From Clostridiaceae bacterium (GTDB taxonomy: Bacteria; Bacillota_I; Bacilli_A; Erysipelotrichales; Coprobacillaceae): DNA of 64,000 nt. Positions 45,196 through 53,763 of the stretch are shown here, piece after piece. Below the pieces are notes generated by a model. The model did no database searches. It was not told the DNA's origin and was given only the letters and a program-made list of their open reading frames with translations. The first letter of the stretch is position 1. Each line of letters begins with the position of its first letter. Both the position numbers and the translations under genes were made by a program. The stretch is taken from NCBI GenBank assembly GCA_902363625.1, contig CABJAS010000006.1, positions 124,001 to 188,000 on the forward strand. The letters are read 5' to 3'.

Positions 45196-45930
45196 TTATT
45201 TAAACATACTAAAGAGATGAATCAGCCATGATGGAAGCTGACTGTTCCACTGACGAATAAATTCAAAAATCTGAGATGATGTTGTACTTTCTATCACCTT
45301 GAGTACATGGGTTCCCTGAGCCTCTGCACCAATGGCTACATAACCTTTGGCAAACCCACCTACTGCAAGCTGTGCCCCTAAAGCCACTCCACCAAAGCTG
45401 TATATTCCCAAAGCAAAACCACCAAGGGCAAAGATTCCAATAGCTGCACCACCGAGGGCTGCGAATCCTGCTGATAGCCCGGCTAAAACAAAGAGTCCCA
45501 AGCCAAGTCCGCCTAAAGCAATTCCGCCGCAGCTTAATCCGCCAATGGCGCAAGCTCCAATCGCAATATTACCAAAAGCAAAGATTCCTTTTGCTACACG
45601 GTAACCATAGCCAAAATTGATATGCACTAAAGGGATTTTCCCAATATGCAGCTTACTCTTATATTCATATCCCATCGCCTGACGAATGGTATGGCGTAAA
45701 GTAATCGGATCAAGCTCATTTGTTGAAACAGTGGTCTGTCCTCTGATTAACTCATCTAAACTGACATGGAATAAATCTGCCATTTCAATAAGCCTTTCTA
45801 ATTCCGGTGTTGATTGTCCCGCTTCCCATTTACTGACGGATTGTCTGGAAACACCAAGTTGATTAGCCAGTTCTTCTTGAGAATAGCCTTGTTTCTTTCT
45901 TAATTCAATGATCTTATCTGCAAGTTCCAT
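45196..45930 (-). CDS. XRE-family HTH protein with a glycine/alanine pentad repeat tail
   Basis: A 244-residue protein. Residues 5-62 are HTH_3 (LRKKQGYSQEELANQLGVSR, SVSKWEAGQSTPELERLIEM). Residues 115-205 are a low-complexity series of G-[FIV]-A-[LIF]-G pentads (for example GIFALGGFAL), about 18 in a row. The spacing suggests a beta-helix like pentapeptide-repeat proteins, or packed membrane segments. The last 40 residues are ordinary. It is possibly a membrane-associated regulator. The start follows GAGGAAG. Confidence 0.82.
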   Translation of the reverse strand: MELADKIIELRKKQGYSQEELANQLGVSRQSVSKWEAGQSTPELERLIEMADLFHVSLDELIRGQTTVSTNELDPITLRHTIRQAMGYEYKSKLHIGKIPLVHINFGYGYRVAKGIFAFGNIAIGACAIGGLSCGGIALGGLGLGLFVLAGLSAGFAALGGAAIGIFALGGFALGIYSFGGVALGAQLAVGGFAKGYVAIGAEAQGTHVLKVIESTTSSQIFEFIRQWNSQLPSWLIHLFSMFK

Positions 45931-46025
45931 GTTTCTTCCTCCTCATTGCCCTTCCATCATAGCATGACCTCTGTAAAAGGCAATAAACCGCCGCTTATCA
46001 ATCTGTCAACCAATGGTTGCATCGC

Positions 46026-47489
46026 TTATAAAGCCACGTAACCACTCTCCTCAATCAACGTTTGTCCCTGCTTTGACAACATAAATTCCAACATCTTATT
46101 TACATTTTCATTTTTGTTTCCTTTTACCGTAATACAGTACAAATTCACGGTAAGAGGGTAAGAGCCATCTCTTATTGTCTCTTTATTAGGCACAATCCCA
46201 TCAATGCTTAACATCTCAACCTCAGGATTTTCACTCATTCCCGTTAAAAAGAAACGGAAAGAATAACCGATGGCACCGGAAAGATTGCGATAGTCTGCTA
46301 CCTTTTCCGCAACCCCTGCCATAGCCGCTTGATATTCCTCTTTTAAAGGTGTTTTTAATGGTGTATCTCCCATAAACTTTACCATCATTGATTGACTGCC
46401 GGAACGTTCCGGTCTTTGAAATGCCATAATCCTTTGATTTTCTCCGCCAAGCTGTTTCCAATTTGTATATTCCCCTGAATAAATCTTGCGAATCTGTTCA
46501 CTGCTCAGTTCTTTGATTGATTGATTTTCCGGAACAAAAAAGACAAACGCTTCTTTTCCTATCGGCGTATATTCCAGCTCTACCCCCAAATCCTTAGCTA
46601 ACTGAAGCTGTGATGCCGATGGATAAGCCCCAAAAAACATATCCGCTTTTCCATTGACTAAACGTTCAAATCCAACCGCTGTATTATAGAATGAAACAAT
46701 GCGTTGATCGTTTTTTTCCGCTTCACTCTTTGTATCTTCTTCATCAGTTTCCTGATTCATTCCTAAACGATCACGCTCTATCTCATCAATATTGACATAT
46801 ACTGCGTTCGCTAATGCACTGTATACGGGATAGGCAGCTTCTGCCCCATCTAGTATTGGCATCTTATCGGGATCCGTAATGGTAAAGTCAGCCGGTTCAT
46901 CAAGCTTGGCTAACTTGTTGTCCTTGTTGGTGACATCATATTCCTCTAAATTGACACTGGAATACCCACCACTGTAATCGAAGCCATGTCCCGGCAATAC
47001 GACTTGCTGACGTTGATATAAAATCACACTGCTCACACTTAACCCAATCACTAAACTCACAATCAGCTTAATATGATGTTTCCACTGATAGTCCCTATTG
47101 AGGATAACCATGCCCATATAAACAGTAATCTGCCAAATTAGAGGGACTAGATAGTAGACCATGGATTCATTATAAAGAGCCGCAAATAGACGTACAGGAA
47201 ATGATGGCAGCAACGCATAATTATAAAGCCCCCATATTTGATGACTGTTAGCTCCCTTAGAAATCAAAAAACAAAGCATGAGAACCACGATGGTATACAT
47301 AATATAATAGCTAAAATATTTTTGAATCTTAGGCTCAATTTTCTTCCGTTTAAACCAAACGAAAAAGACAGCAAAAAATATCATCCCTAAAGCCATAATC
47401 CAAGTCGTAGTAAAACGAGAGAATAAGCCGATAAATAGTCCCATTATTATTAAGGAACTTAAAAATTCATAAAGCAGCCAACTAAACAT
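46026..47489 (-). CDS. Membrane protein with C-terminal phosphate-binding-like (PstS-type) domain
   Basis: About 487 residues. Residues 1-165 contain five or six membrane helices. The rest is an extracytoplasmic PBP-like domain with MFFGAYPSASQL, IRKIYSGEYTNWKQLGG near residue 330 (the PstS consensus for the interdomain region) and RPERSGSQSMM (the phosphate-site SGS). The usual lipoprotein signal is replaced by the membrane domain. It may be a sensor or tethered binding protein. No pst genes are adjacent. The start is the second ATG behind GGAGG. Confidence 0.7.
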   Translation of the reverse strand: MFSWLLYEFLSSLIIMGLFIGLFSRFTTTWIMALGMIFFAVFFVWFKRKKIEPKIQKYFSYYIMYTIVVLMLCFLISKGANSHQIWGLYNYALLPSFPVRLFAALYNESMVYYLVPLIWQITVYMGMVILNRDYQWKHHIKLIVSLVIGLSVSSVILYQRQQVVLPGHGFDYSGGYSSVNLEEYDVTNKDNKLAKLDEPADFTITDPDKMPILDGAEAAYPVYSALANAVYVNIDEIERDRLGMNQETDEEDTKSEAEKNDQRIVSFYNTAVGFERLVNGKADMFFGAYPSASQLQLAKDLGVELEYTPIGKEAFVFFVPENQSIKELSSEQIRKIYSGEYTNWKQLGGENQRIMAFQRPERSGSQSMMVKFMGDTPLKTPLKEEYQAAMAGVAEKVADYRNLSGAIGYSFRFFLTGMSENPEVEMLSIDGIVPNKETIRDGSYPLTVNLYCITVKGNKNENVNKMLEFMLSKQGQTLIEESGYVAL

Positions 47490-47621
47490 AATCATCTCCT
47501 CCTATCACTTTTATTTTACCATAATTAGAGACAGTGATGAATCTTAAGATTTTCTTCCAAATTTTACCCACAATTACTTTAAAATTATCAAGTACACTGT
47601 ACACGAAAGTGAGTGAGTAAA

Positions 47622-48335
47622 ATGAGACATCGCCGTTTATCGAATAAATTTTTAACCGTTGTATTTTTCCCTATCATTATCCTGCTTTTGATGTTCGCTA
47701 ATTTTTTAATTGATCAACCCAGTCATCAGGCGTTTAGTCAGCAGCGAATGACACAGACACCAACCGGATTAGGGTTTGATGTCAGTGAACATCAGCAGAC
47801 AATAAATTGGCAGGAAATTGATACTAACACATATAGTTTTGTTGTTATACGTAGTGGATATGGAGATACTTTAACAGGAGCGATCGATCAATATTTTTAT
47901 GAAAATATAAAACAGGCAAAAAAGCGTGGGCTCAAAGTGGGCGTCTATCACTACAGTTATGCAATGAGTGCTCAAGAAGCTAAGCAGGAAGCAGAATTTG
48001 TTTTATCCATCTTAGAAGGCATCGATCTTGATCTCCCGGTTTATTTTGATTTTGAAGATTCTTGTCACGATATATTAAGCAGTAATGAAATGAATAAGAT
48101 AGCCAAAGCATTTTTAACGACAATAGAAAACAGCCATTATTCAACAGGTCTTTATGCCAACAGTGACCGTTTAAGCTATCTTTCATCTGATCTCTTAGAT
48201 CAGCATGATATTTGGATTGCCAGCTATGGACAGGAGCCGCTTTATTACGGAACGATTAAGCTATGGCAATATACCAACCAAGGTAAGATTTCCGGAATCT
48301 CTACAGATGTGGATATCAACTACAGTTATTATTAG
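47622..48335 (+). CDS. GH25 muramidase (lysozyme), membrane-anchored
   Basis: About 237 residues from ATG 47622 (a GTG nine bases upstream is possible). A basic N-terminus and one hydrophobic helix (11-30) anchor or export it. The GH25 domain has GFDVSEHQ with D53, then VVIRSGYG, VGVYHYSYAMS and YFDFED with D143/E145, the catalytic pair. It cleaves the beta-1,4 bond of the glycan strand. No binding repeats, so it is probably for cell wall growth rather than phage lysis. Confidence 0.93.
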   Translation: MRHRRLSNKFLTVVFFPIIILLLMFANFLIDQPSHQAFSQQRMTQTPTGLGFDVSEHQQTINWQEIDTNTYSFVVIRSGYGDTLTGAIDQYFYENIKQAKKRGLKVGVYHYSYAMSAQEAKQEAEFVLSILEGIDLDLPVYFDFEDSCHDILSSNEMNKIAKAFLTTIENSHYSTGLYANSDRLSYLSSDLLDQHDIWIASYGQEPLYYGTIKLWQYTNQGKISGISTDVDINYSYY

Positions 48336-48409
48336 CTGCTGAGACTAACATAAGACAAATTCAAGACATCATGGTAAAATAATAGATAGACAACCATGGG
48401 AGGAATAAT

Positions 48410-49225
48410 ATGGCGACAGACATTGAACAGATCTTATCACACCGCTATGATAATGGCGATGATTATTGGACAACACCTGATCATAAGCTTCTTAAAGGCG
48501 CTCCATTTACTACTTTAGAAAGTGTGCTTTATTTATTGGAATTAGGATTTGATCCCAGTGATCCGATCATGAAAGAAACTGCAGCTTTGATCTTTAGTAC
48601 TCAAAAGAAAGACGGACGGTTTAAAATATCCCCAAGCGGCGGTATTTATCCATGTCATACTGCCATTGCCTTAAACAGTTTATGTCATATGGGATATAGT
48701 CAGGATGTCCGCTTGAAACAAAGCTTCCACTACTTTTTAGAGACTCAGCAAGAAGATGGCGGCTGGAAATGCAACAAGTATAGTTTTGGCAGAGGGGAAG
48801 AAACCCAATACTCTACTCCGAATACTACTCTATATGTCCTAGATTCTTTTCGCTTTACCACCGGCTTTGAACAAAACAAGCAATTAGAAAAAGCGGTAAA
48901 GTTCTTACTTTGGCATTGGGAAGTTCGTAAGCCAATCAGTCCCTGTCATTATGGTATAGGCACTCTTTTCATGCAGGTGGAATATCCATTTCGCGGCTAT
49001 AATCTATTTTATTATCTTTATGTTCTTTCCTTTTACCCCTGTGCAAGAACGGATCCCCGCTTCTTAGATGCCTTAAAAATACTGCAAGACAAAACCCTAG
49101 ACGGTCAGATCATTGTCGAAAGGGTTGTTCCTAAATTAAATAAATTGGAGTTCTGTCGAAAAGGGAAGCCAAGTGTAGCTGCCACGAAGCGTTATCAGGA
49201 AATATTAGCGAATCTAAAAAAATAG
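48410..49225 (+). CDS. Prenyltransferase/squalene-cyclase-like alpha-alpha barrel protein
   Basis: A 271-residue protein of helical repeats with QKKDGRFKISPSGGIYPCHT and TQQEDGGWKCNKYSFGRGEE. These resemble the QW-type motifs (QxxDGGW) of terpene cyclases and prenyltransferase beta subunits. It lacks the DXDD acid motif of squalene-hopene cyclases and is less than half their length, so cyclase activity is unlikely. It might be a peptide- or polyprenyl-binding protein. The ATG follows GGGAGG. Confidence 0.7.
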   Translation: MATDIEQILSHRYDNGDDYWTTPDHKLLKGAPFTTLESVLYLLELGFDPSDPIMKETAALIFSTQKKDGRFKISPSGGIYPCHTAIALNSLCHMGYSQDVRLKQSFHYFLETQQEDGGWKCNKYSFGRGEETQYSTPNTTLYVLDSFRFTTGFEQNKQLEKAVKFLLWHWEVRKPISPCHYGIGTLFMQVEYPFRGYNLFYYLYVLSFYPCARTDPRFLDALKILQDKTLDGQIIVERVVPKLNKLEFCRKGKPSVAATKRYQEILANLKK

Positions 49226-49240
49226 CCATTAGGCTATTTT
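49217..49240. terminator. Bidirectional terminator
   Basis: AATAGCC and GGCTATT around ATTA, flanked by A and T runs. It is between the helical-repeat gene and the MATE gene. Confidence 0.8.
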
Positions 49241-50596
49241 TTCATTTGATGCTGTCAGAAGCATCTTTTTCATTTTAGAATGATAAGCAAAGAATAGGAT
49301 AAACACGGCTCCGCACCATGCGGTTACTTCAGCAAAGTAGATTCCATCTGATCCTAAGAATTGTGGAAGGATTAAAGCTGTACCAACACGCATGATTAAT
49401 TCCGCAATACCTGAAACCATTGGCATAAAGGTATCGCCCATCCCCTGCAAAGCCGAACGATAAATATGAAGCATATATAAAACCCAAAGCAGACAGCTCA
49501 TGACAAATAAATAATGATAAGCAATGCCTAATACTTGTGAAGTGACATCCGGTGTTCCTGAGACAAATAACTGAAGGAATACTTTTCCAAACGGAATAAG
49601 GATTGCAGTTAATACAAAGGAAATCAGTAATCCCATGATTAAAGCGGCTTTTACACCGGATTTAATACGATCATATCGTTTCGCACCTAGATTCTGTCCG
49701 GCATAGGTTGCCATCGAGAACCCTAATGAAGTAGCTGCTAATTCTAATAATCCATACAGCTTATTGGTTGCGGTAAAGCCGGCTACATAAATAAATCCGA
49801 ATCCATTTACTACACTTTGGACAACCATTCCGCCGATTGAAATCACAACATTCTGAAACGCTGTCAGTGTTCCTAGCTGAATCAGTCTTTTGATGACCGA
49901 AAAGTCTAACTTAAAATCTTCTTTATGAATCTCAATGATCGAGATTCGCCTGATTGCGAAAAAGCAGAAGACACTAGAGAAAAACTGAGCTATTACAGTT
50001 GCGATTGCAGCTCCGGCAACGCCCATTTTAAACACCATAACAAACAGTAAATCCAATACGATATTAATAATTGCCGCAACAATCATCGCATACAGCGGTG
50101 TCTTACTGTCCCCTAATGCACGTAAAATAGAGGAAAATGTGTTATATAAAGTGATAACGATAATACCTGAAAAGACAATATATAAATAGGTAAGCGATTG
50201 TCCGATGATATTTGAGGGAGTATTTAATAAATGCAGGATCGGCTTTGCCATCAATAATGCAAGAACCGTCAATGTAACTGCCATAATCATTCCTAATACA
50301 AAAGACATGGCGATTGATTTTCTTAGTTTATCCTTATCATTAGCTCCGAAGTTATGCGAAATCAGAATAGAAAACCCTTGTGTAAATCCTAACACAATTC
50401 CTAAGACCATCCAGTTCAGCCAGTCTGCTGCTCCTAAAGCTGCCAAGGCTTCAACACCTACACCTCGACCTACGACCATAGTATCGACCATCGCATAGAA
50501 TTGCTGACAGGCATTCCCTAACATTAGCGGAATTGCAAAGCTGAATATCAGTTTTGCGGGTGATCCGCTTGTCATATCTTTAACGCGTGTTGCCAT
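49229..50596 (-). CDS. MATE-family multidrug efflux transporter
   Basis: About 455 residues with twelve membrane helices. It has MVDTMVVGRGVGVEALAALG near the start and LRALGDSKTPLYAMIVAAII in the middle, typical of the Bacillota NorM/DinF-type MATE group. The start is ATG 50596, behind GGAGGGGG, and overlaps the MarR gene by 17 bases. It is the effector gene of a MarR-controlled operon and probably exports cationic or aromatic drugs by Na+ or H+ exchange. Confidence 0.93.
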   Translation of the reverse strand: MATRVKDMTSGSPAKLIFSFAIPLMLGNACQQFYAMVDTMVVGRGVGVEALAALGAADWLNWMVLGIVLGFTQGFSILISHNFGANDKDKLRKSIAMSFVLGMIMAVTLTVLALLMAKPILHLLNTPSNIIGQSLTYLYIVFSGIIVITLYNTFSSILRALGDSKTPLYAMIVAAIINIVLDLLFVMVFKMGVAGAAIATVIAQFFSSVFCFFAIRRISIIEIHKEDFKLDFSVIKRLIQLGTLTAFQNVVISIGGMVVQSVVNGFGFIYVAGFTATNKLYGLLELAATSLGFSMATYAGQNLGAKRYDRIKSGVKAALIMGLLISFVLTAILIPFGKVFLQLFVSGTPDVTSQVLGIAYHYLFVMSCLLWVLYMLHIYRSALQGMGDTFMPMVSGIAELIMRVGTALILPQFLGSDGIYFAEVTAWCGAVFILFFAYHSKMKKMLLTASNEKIA

Positions 50597-51038
50597 TATT
50601 TCCCCCTCCATTCATTCCTTGTTCGATTAACTGAGTTAATCGTTCATTAATACGTGTAAAATCTTCACGATCTTTTTTACTTAATTGATTAAACGCCTCA
50701 AACTCTATTTTATCTAAATCAGCAATAATCTTTTCACAAAGCACACAGCCGGATTGAGTAAGATAATAGAGGCGCAGACGTTTATCAACAGCAGAATCCT
50801 TTTTATATACGAATCCCTTTTTTTCTAAGTTGCTCATCACACTGGATACTGTTTGCTTTGGCATATTCAATACACAGCAGATATCTTTTTGGCTGCATCC
50901 GTCTTCATGATGATAAATTTCATCCAATGCTGTCATAGTAGCTCGTGTTAAATGGTAGCGTCCGGCATATTTACTATATAAATATTCAATGTACAGCCAT
51001 TGAGCATACCAGCTTTTAATATGTTGATCAATCTCCAT
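50580..51038 (-). CDS. MarR-family regulator
   Basis: A 152-residue winged-helix repressor: YHLTRATMTALDEIYHHEDG, CSQKDICCVLNMPKQTVSSV, MSNLEKKGFVYKKDSAVDKR (the wing). It starts the operon that includes the MATE pump. A TAGTC...GACTA dyad at 51054-51071 lies just before its ribosome site and is a candidate operator. It likely represses itself and the pump until a drug binds. Confidence 0.92.
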   Translation of the reverse strand: MEIDQHIKSWYAQWLYIEYLYSKYAGRYHLTRATMTALDEIYHHEDGCSQKDICCVLNMPKQTVSSVMSNLEKKGFVYKKDSAVDKRLRLYYLTQSGCVLCEKIIADLDKIEFEAFNQLSKKDREDFTRINERLTQLIEQGMNGGGNNGNTR

Positions 51039-51053
51039 TATCCCACCTCCATT

Positions 51054-51071
51054 TAGTCTGATATGGGACTA
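51054..51071. promoter_or_regulatory. Candidate MarR operator
   Basis: The inverted repeat TAGTC and GACTA, eight bases apart, lies between the probable promoter and the ribosome site of the marR-MATE operon. Confidence 0.4.
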
Positions 51072-51127
51072 TATTAGCATATTCTTATCTCAATAGCAAT
51101 AAAAAAAGAAGTGATCTTTCACACTTC

Positions 51128-51388
51128 TTACTCCAAGCCTTTGATTAGGTTTAATTCCTTAACCGCATCCTCTTTTAATTTACTGAAATGCTCATGGTCA
51201 TAATTTGCCCCCTGATCGATCAAATCCAATAGCTGATCATACCTTTCAATTGCCAGCTCCATAGATGCAGCCTTGATTGTATAATCCAATTCCTCATGAG
51301 CAGACTGCATAATACCATTTAATGCTTTATATTTTTCCTTAAACACTTCATCAAAATCGACCGTTTTTTTCTTACTGAATAATCCCAT
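51128..51388 (-). CDS. Small uncharacterised helical protein
   Basis: About 86 residues from ATG 51388 (MGLFSKKKTVDFDEVFKEKY), with AGGAGG six bases upstream. An MGLFSKK start suggests peripheral membrane association. The rest is a charged helical bundle (HEELDYTIKAASMELAIERY). It lies 89 bases upstream of marR in the same direction. No family recognised. Confidence 0.6.
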   Translation of the reverse strand: MGLFSKKKTVDFDEVFKEKYKALNGIMQSAHEELDYTIKAASMELAIERYDQLLDLIDQGANYDHEHFSKLKEDAVKELNLIKGLE

Positions 51389-51427
51389 AGGCATCCTCCT
51401 TAGCTTTGAGTATACCACCGATTATCT

Positions 51428-51610
51428 TTATAAACAATCCCTGCGTTTTCTCTCTTTAACTATCCCAGTCAACATCAAACCGATTGCGACAATATACAAC
51501 ATAATAGCGATAAAATGAGGAATATGATCCCTACACAAAATACAAAATGAGTTCAGTAATAAACCAAAACCGATAAAATAGTTTGCTTCTTTACCTCTTC
51601 TTCTGCACAT
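51428..51610 (-). CDS. Small two-helix membrane protein
   Basis: 60 residues with two hydrophobic stretches (YFIGFGLLLNSFCILC and FIAIMLYIVAIGLMLTGIV) and a basic end. It starts at an ATG behind AAGGAATTACT, 15 bases after the larger membrane gene, so it is part of the HTH-membrane operon. Function unknown. Confidence 0.65.
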   Translation of the reverse strand: MCRRRGKEANYFIGFGLLLNSFCILCRDHIPHFIAIMLYIVAIGLMLTGIVKERKRRDCL

Positions 51611-51625
51611 AGTAATTCCTTCTTT

Positions 51626-52066
51626 CTAATATTTTTTTGAATAATACACCTTTAATACACATAAGATAATGCCCATGCCATAAATGACACTAATCAGCGT
51701 AAATGCAACAGTTTGATTGATATAAACAGCAATCAATGTCGCAACGCCTAAAAGTCCGATGCTGATAAATAATGTTCCCATTGCCATTTTGCTTTTAATT
51801 AATACTTTTCTTTCATCATGCTCCTTGATATACAGCAGCTTCAAGCGCTCCTCATTGCGATAAGCACGTTCATACATATACAGATTAATAGATAGCAGGA
51901 TAATAAGACCGATCAATACACCTATTTGATAGCCGAAAGCAAAATCGGGGATATTCGTAAACCGATCTCTAAATACATTAAGTAAAATATCAATGACAAT
52001 AATTCCCACTAGCAGAAACCTTCTCAATAAAATACGTTTACGTACTTCTGCCTTAAAATTCTTCAT
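51626..52066 (-). CDS. Four-helix membrane protein of an HTH-linked operon
   Basis: 146 residues with four hydrophobic helices in two pairs, separated by a charged cytosolic segment (ERLKLLYIKEHDERKVLIKS). It starts directly after the small XRE gene stop, so they are translationally coupled. Pairs of a short XRE protein and a DUF3169/DUF3796-like membrane protein are common in Bacillota; the membrane protein probably signals to or restrains the HTH protein. Function is inferred from context. Confidence 0.75.
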   Translation of the reverse strand: MKNFKAEVRKRILLRRFLLVGIIVIDILLNVFRDRFTNIPDFAFGYQIGVLIGLIILLSINLYMYERAYRNEERLKLLYIKEHDERKVLIKSKMAMGTLFISIGLLGVATLIAVYINQTVAFTLISVIYGMGIILCVLKVYYSKKY

Positions 52067-52273
52067 TTAAAACTCCTCCAGTTCTGAAAAATCAAATACT
52101 TCTTCTATCGTTAAGCCAAAATAATGTGAAATTCGATAAGCTAGCGGAAGAGAAGCAAGATACTTTTCTTTTTCTAAAGATATAATCGTTTGCCGCGTAA
52201 CGCCTACCGCTAAGGCTAATTCATCTTGGGATATTCGTCTTGCTTTTCTTAATTCTTTAATTTTTGTTTTCAA
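52067..52273 (-). CDS. Short XRE (YozG/YgzD-type) HTH regulator
   Basis: A 68-residue, single HTH_3 domain: IKELRKARRISQDELALAVG, VTRQTIISLEKEKYLASLPL, then YFGLTIEEVFDF, characteristic of the short HTH proteins paired with membrane proteins. It is the first gene of a three-gene operon, with a perfect palindrome in its promoter that it probably binds. Confidence 0.9.
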   Translation of the reverse strand: MKTKIKELRKARRISQDELALAVGVTRQTIISLEKEKYLASLPLAYRISHYFGLTIEEVFDFSELEEF

Positions 52274-52299
52274 TGACAGCCCTCCTGTCCCACATAAAT

Positions 52300-52329
52300 A
52301 GTATAGTTCACTTTACATTTTTTGTAAAG
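52300..52329 (-). promoter_or_regulatory. Promoter with embedded palindrome for the XRE-membrane operon
   Basis: TTTACA (52323-52328), 17 bases, TATACT (52300-52305) on the minus strand. A perfect palindrome CTTTACA-TTTTT-TGTAAAG (52311-52329) covers the -35 box and most of the spacer: a likely autoregulatory operator. Confidence 0.7.
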
Positions 52330-52351
52330 TATATTTTACATTATTTATTAA

Positions 52352-52375
52352 AATAAAAACCACTGTAACAGTGGT
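52352..52375 (-). terminator. Terminator of the HSDH-like gene
   Basis: AACCACTG and CAGTGGTT around TAA, followed on the minus strand by TTTATTTT. Confidence 0.75.
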
Positions 52376-53172
52376 TAATGCTTATTGCTTAGATCGATCA
52401 TATCTCCATATAATGGTGTAGCCAGTCCAAAGCCTCCTGAAACGGCTAAAATCTGTCCGGTTGTAAACTTGGATTCATCACTGGCAAAATAAATGACTGC
52501 ATGTGCTATTTCTTCCGGTTTTGCCATTCTTGGAATAGGACTGTGCTTTAAGAAAAACTGAGTAAAGCCCTCACTCATATTATTTGTCACTGCCTCAGTT
52601 GCCGTCATTCCCGGCATCACTGCATTACAGCGAATCTGATCTCTTGCCGTTTGTACCGCAATGTTTTTAGTCAAATAGTTAACAGCATCCTTGGAAATGG
52701 CATAGCCGATTCTTGAAATATCGGGAATCATTCCACCGACAGAAGAAATATTAATGATACTTCCGCCCTTGTTTTCTCGCATATAAGGGATAACTGCTTG
52801 TACAGGCAAAAAGACACTTGCGAGATTCATTTGGATCGTATCGATAAAATGATGATACTCGGTATGCTCAATATCAAGATCGGTCTTTGGATCAGATGTT
52901 CCAAAGTTGTTGACTAAAACATCAATATGACCGGATTGCTTGATTACCGATTCTATCATTTGCTTATAGCTTTCTAAAACGCTCGCATCATTATAAACCG
53001 TTCGTACCTGATAACCCTGAGCATTAAATTCATCTGCCCGTTCTTTTGCCCGTTCCATGTTTCGGGCTCCCATGTAAACAATAGCGCCTTCCTTCGCACA
53101 GGCTTCGACAATTGCCAATCCGATTCCACGTGTCGATGCTGTGACTAAAACCACTTTATCTTTAAGTCTCAC
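52375..53172 (-). CDS. Short-chain dehydrogenase, 7-alpha-hydroxysteroid dehydrogenase-like
   Basis: A 265-residue classical SDR. TASTRGIG cofactor motif at 11-18, NNFG at 88-91, N116, S143/S144, Y157 and K161 complete the catalytic set. The run GMIPDISRIGYAISKDAVNY and the end TGQILAVSGGFGLATPLYGD closely follow clostridial 7-alpha-HSDH (VPDISRIAYCVSKSAIN, VAGGFALGTPQY) as I remember it. It may therefore oxidise 7-alpha-hydroxy bile acids, with NADP(H) suggested by the ARN after strand 2. Other steroid or sugar alcohols are possible. Monocistronic. Confidence 0.75.
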   Translation of the reverse strand: MRLKDKVVLVTASTRGIGLAIVEACAKEGAIVYMGARNMERAKERADEFNAQGYQVRTVYNDASVLESYKQMIESVIKQSGHIDVLVNNFGTSDPKTDLDIEHTEYHHFIDTIQMNLASVFLPVQAVIPYMRENKGGSIINISSVGGMIPDISRIGYAISKDAVNYLTKNIAVQTARDQIRCNAVMPGMTATEAVTNNMSEGFTQFFLKHSPIPRMAKPEEIAHAVIYFASDESKFTTGQILAVSGGFGLATPLYGDMIDLSNKH

Positions 53173-53295
53173 TATGTATGACCTCCTCTTTCTTATACAT
53201 TCATTATTGCTGAAATGGTTAAAAATATGCAGAGAATGTATTCACTTAAAGGGATCTTTAAAAAACTATGGTATAGTAGTAGTGAGGTGAAACAT

Positions 53296-53763
53296 ATGAA
53301 ACATGTATATTATTATGATTTTCCTATAGGGAGACTGGCGATTGCAGATAATACAGAGGCAATTACCCATATTTCCATTCATGATGGATTTGATAAAGAA
53401 GGATATCAATTAATAGAGACACCCCTTATTAAAAAAGCCAGCTTGCAGCTATCCGAATATTTTGAGGGGAAAAGAAAAAGCTTTGAGCTTCCGTTAAGTC
53501 CAAAAGGCACGGACTTTCAGAAACGATGCTGGGAAGCTTTGCAGACTATTCCTTATGGAGAAACGTGGTCTTATAAGCAGCTGGCACAAGCAATCGGAAA
53601 TGAAAAAGCCTGCCGAGCAGTCGGAGGGGCTAATAATAAAAATCCAATCATCATTGTTATTCCTTGCCATCGTGTGATTGGAGCCAACGGACAATTAGTA
53701 GGCTACGGCGGTGGATTGCCTATAAAAGAAGCACTCCTCACTTTAGAGCGTGACTACCGTTAA
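53296..53763 (+). CDS. ogt: Methylated-DNA--protein-cysteine methyltransferase
   Basis: About 155 residues: a suicide repair protein moving O6-methylguanine methyl groups to its own cysteine C124 in IPCHRVIG. QKRCWEALQTIPYGETWSYK and ACRAVGGANNKNP form the DNA-binding HTH part. The start at 53296 is set by GAGGTGAAAC; an upstream in-frame reading lacks a ribosome site. It is followed by a broken alkA in an overlapping frame, so the two once formed an alkylation-repair operon. Confidence 0.95.
   Translation: MKHVYYYDFPIGRLAIADNTEAITHISIHDGFDKEGYQLIETPLIKKASLQLSEYFEGKRKSFELPLSPKGTDFQKRCWEALQTIPYGETWSYKQLAQAIGNEKACRAVGGANNKNPIIIVIPCHRVIGANGQLVGYGGGLPIKEALLTLERDYR

Noticed and set aside
47622..48335. 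GH25 lysozyme as evidence of a prophage
   Set aside because: No holin, portal, capsid or integrase lies near it, and it has a membrane anchor typical of chromosomal wall hydrolases.
48410..49225. A terpene or hopanoid synthesis gene
   Set aside because: The protein has QxxDGGW-like repeats but lacks the cyclase DXDD motif, is too short, and has no isoprenoid neighbours.
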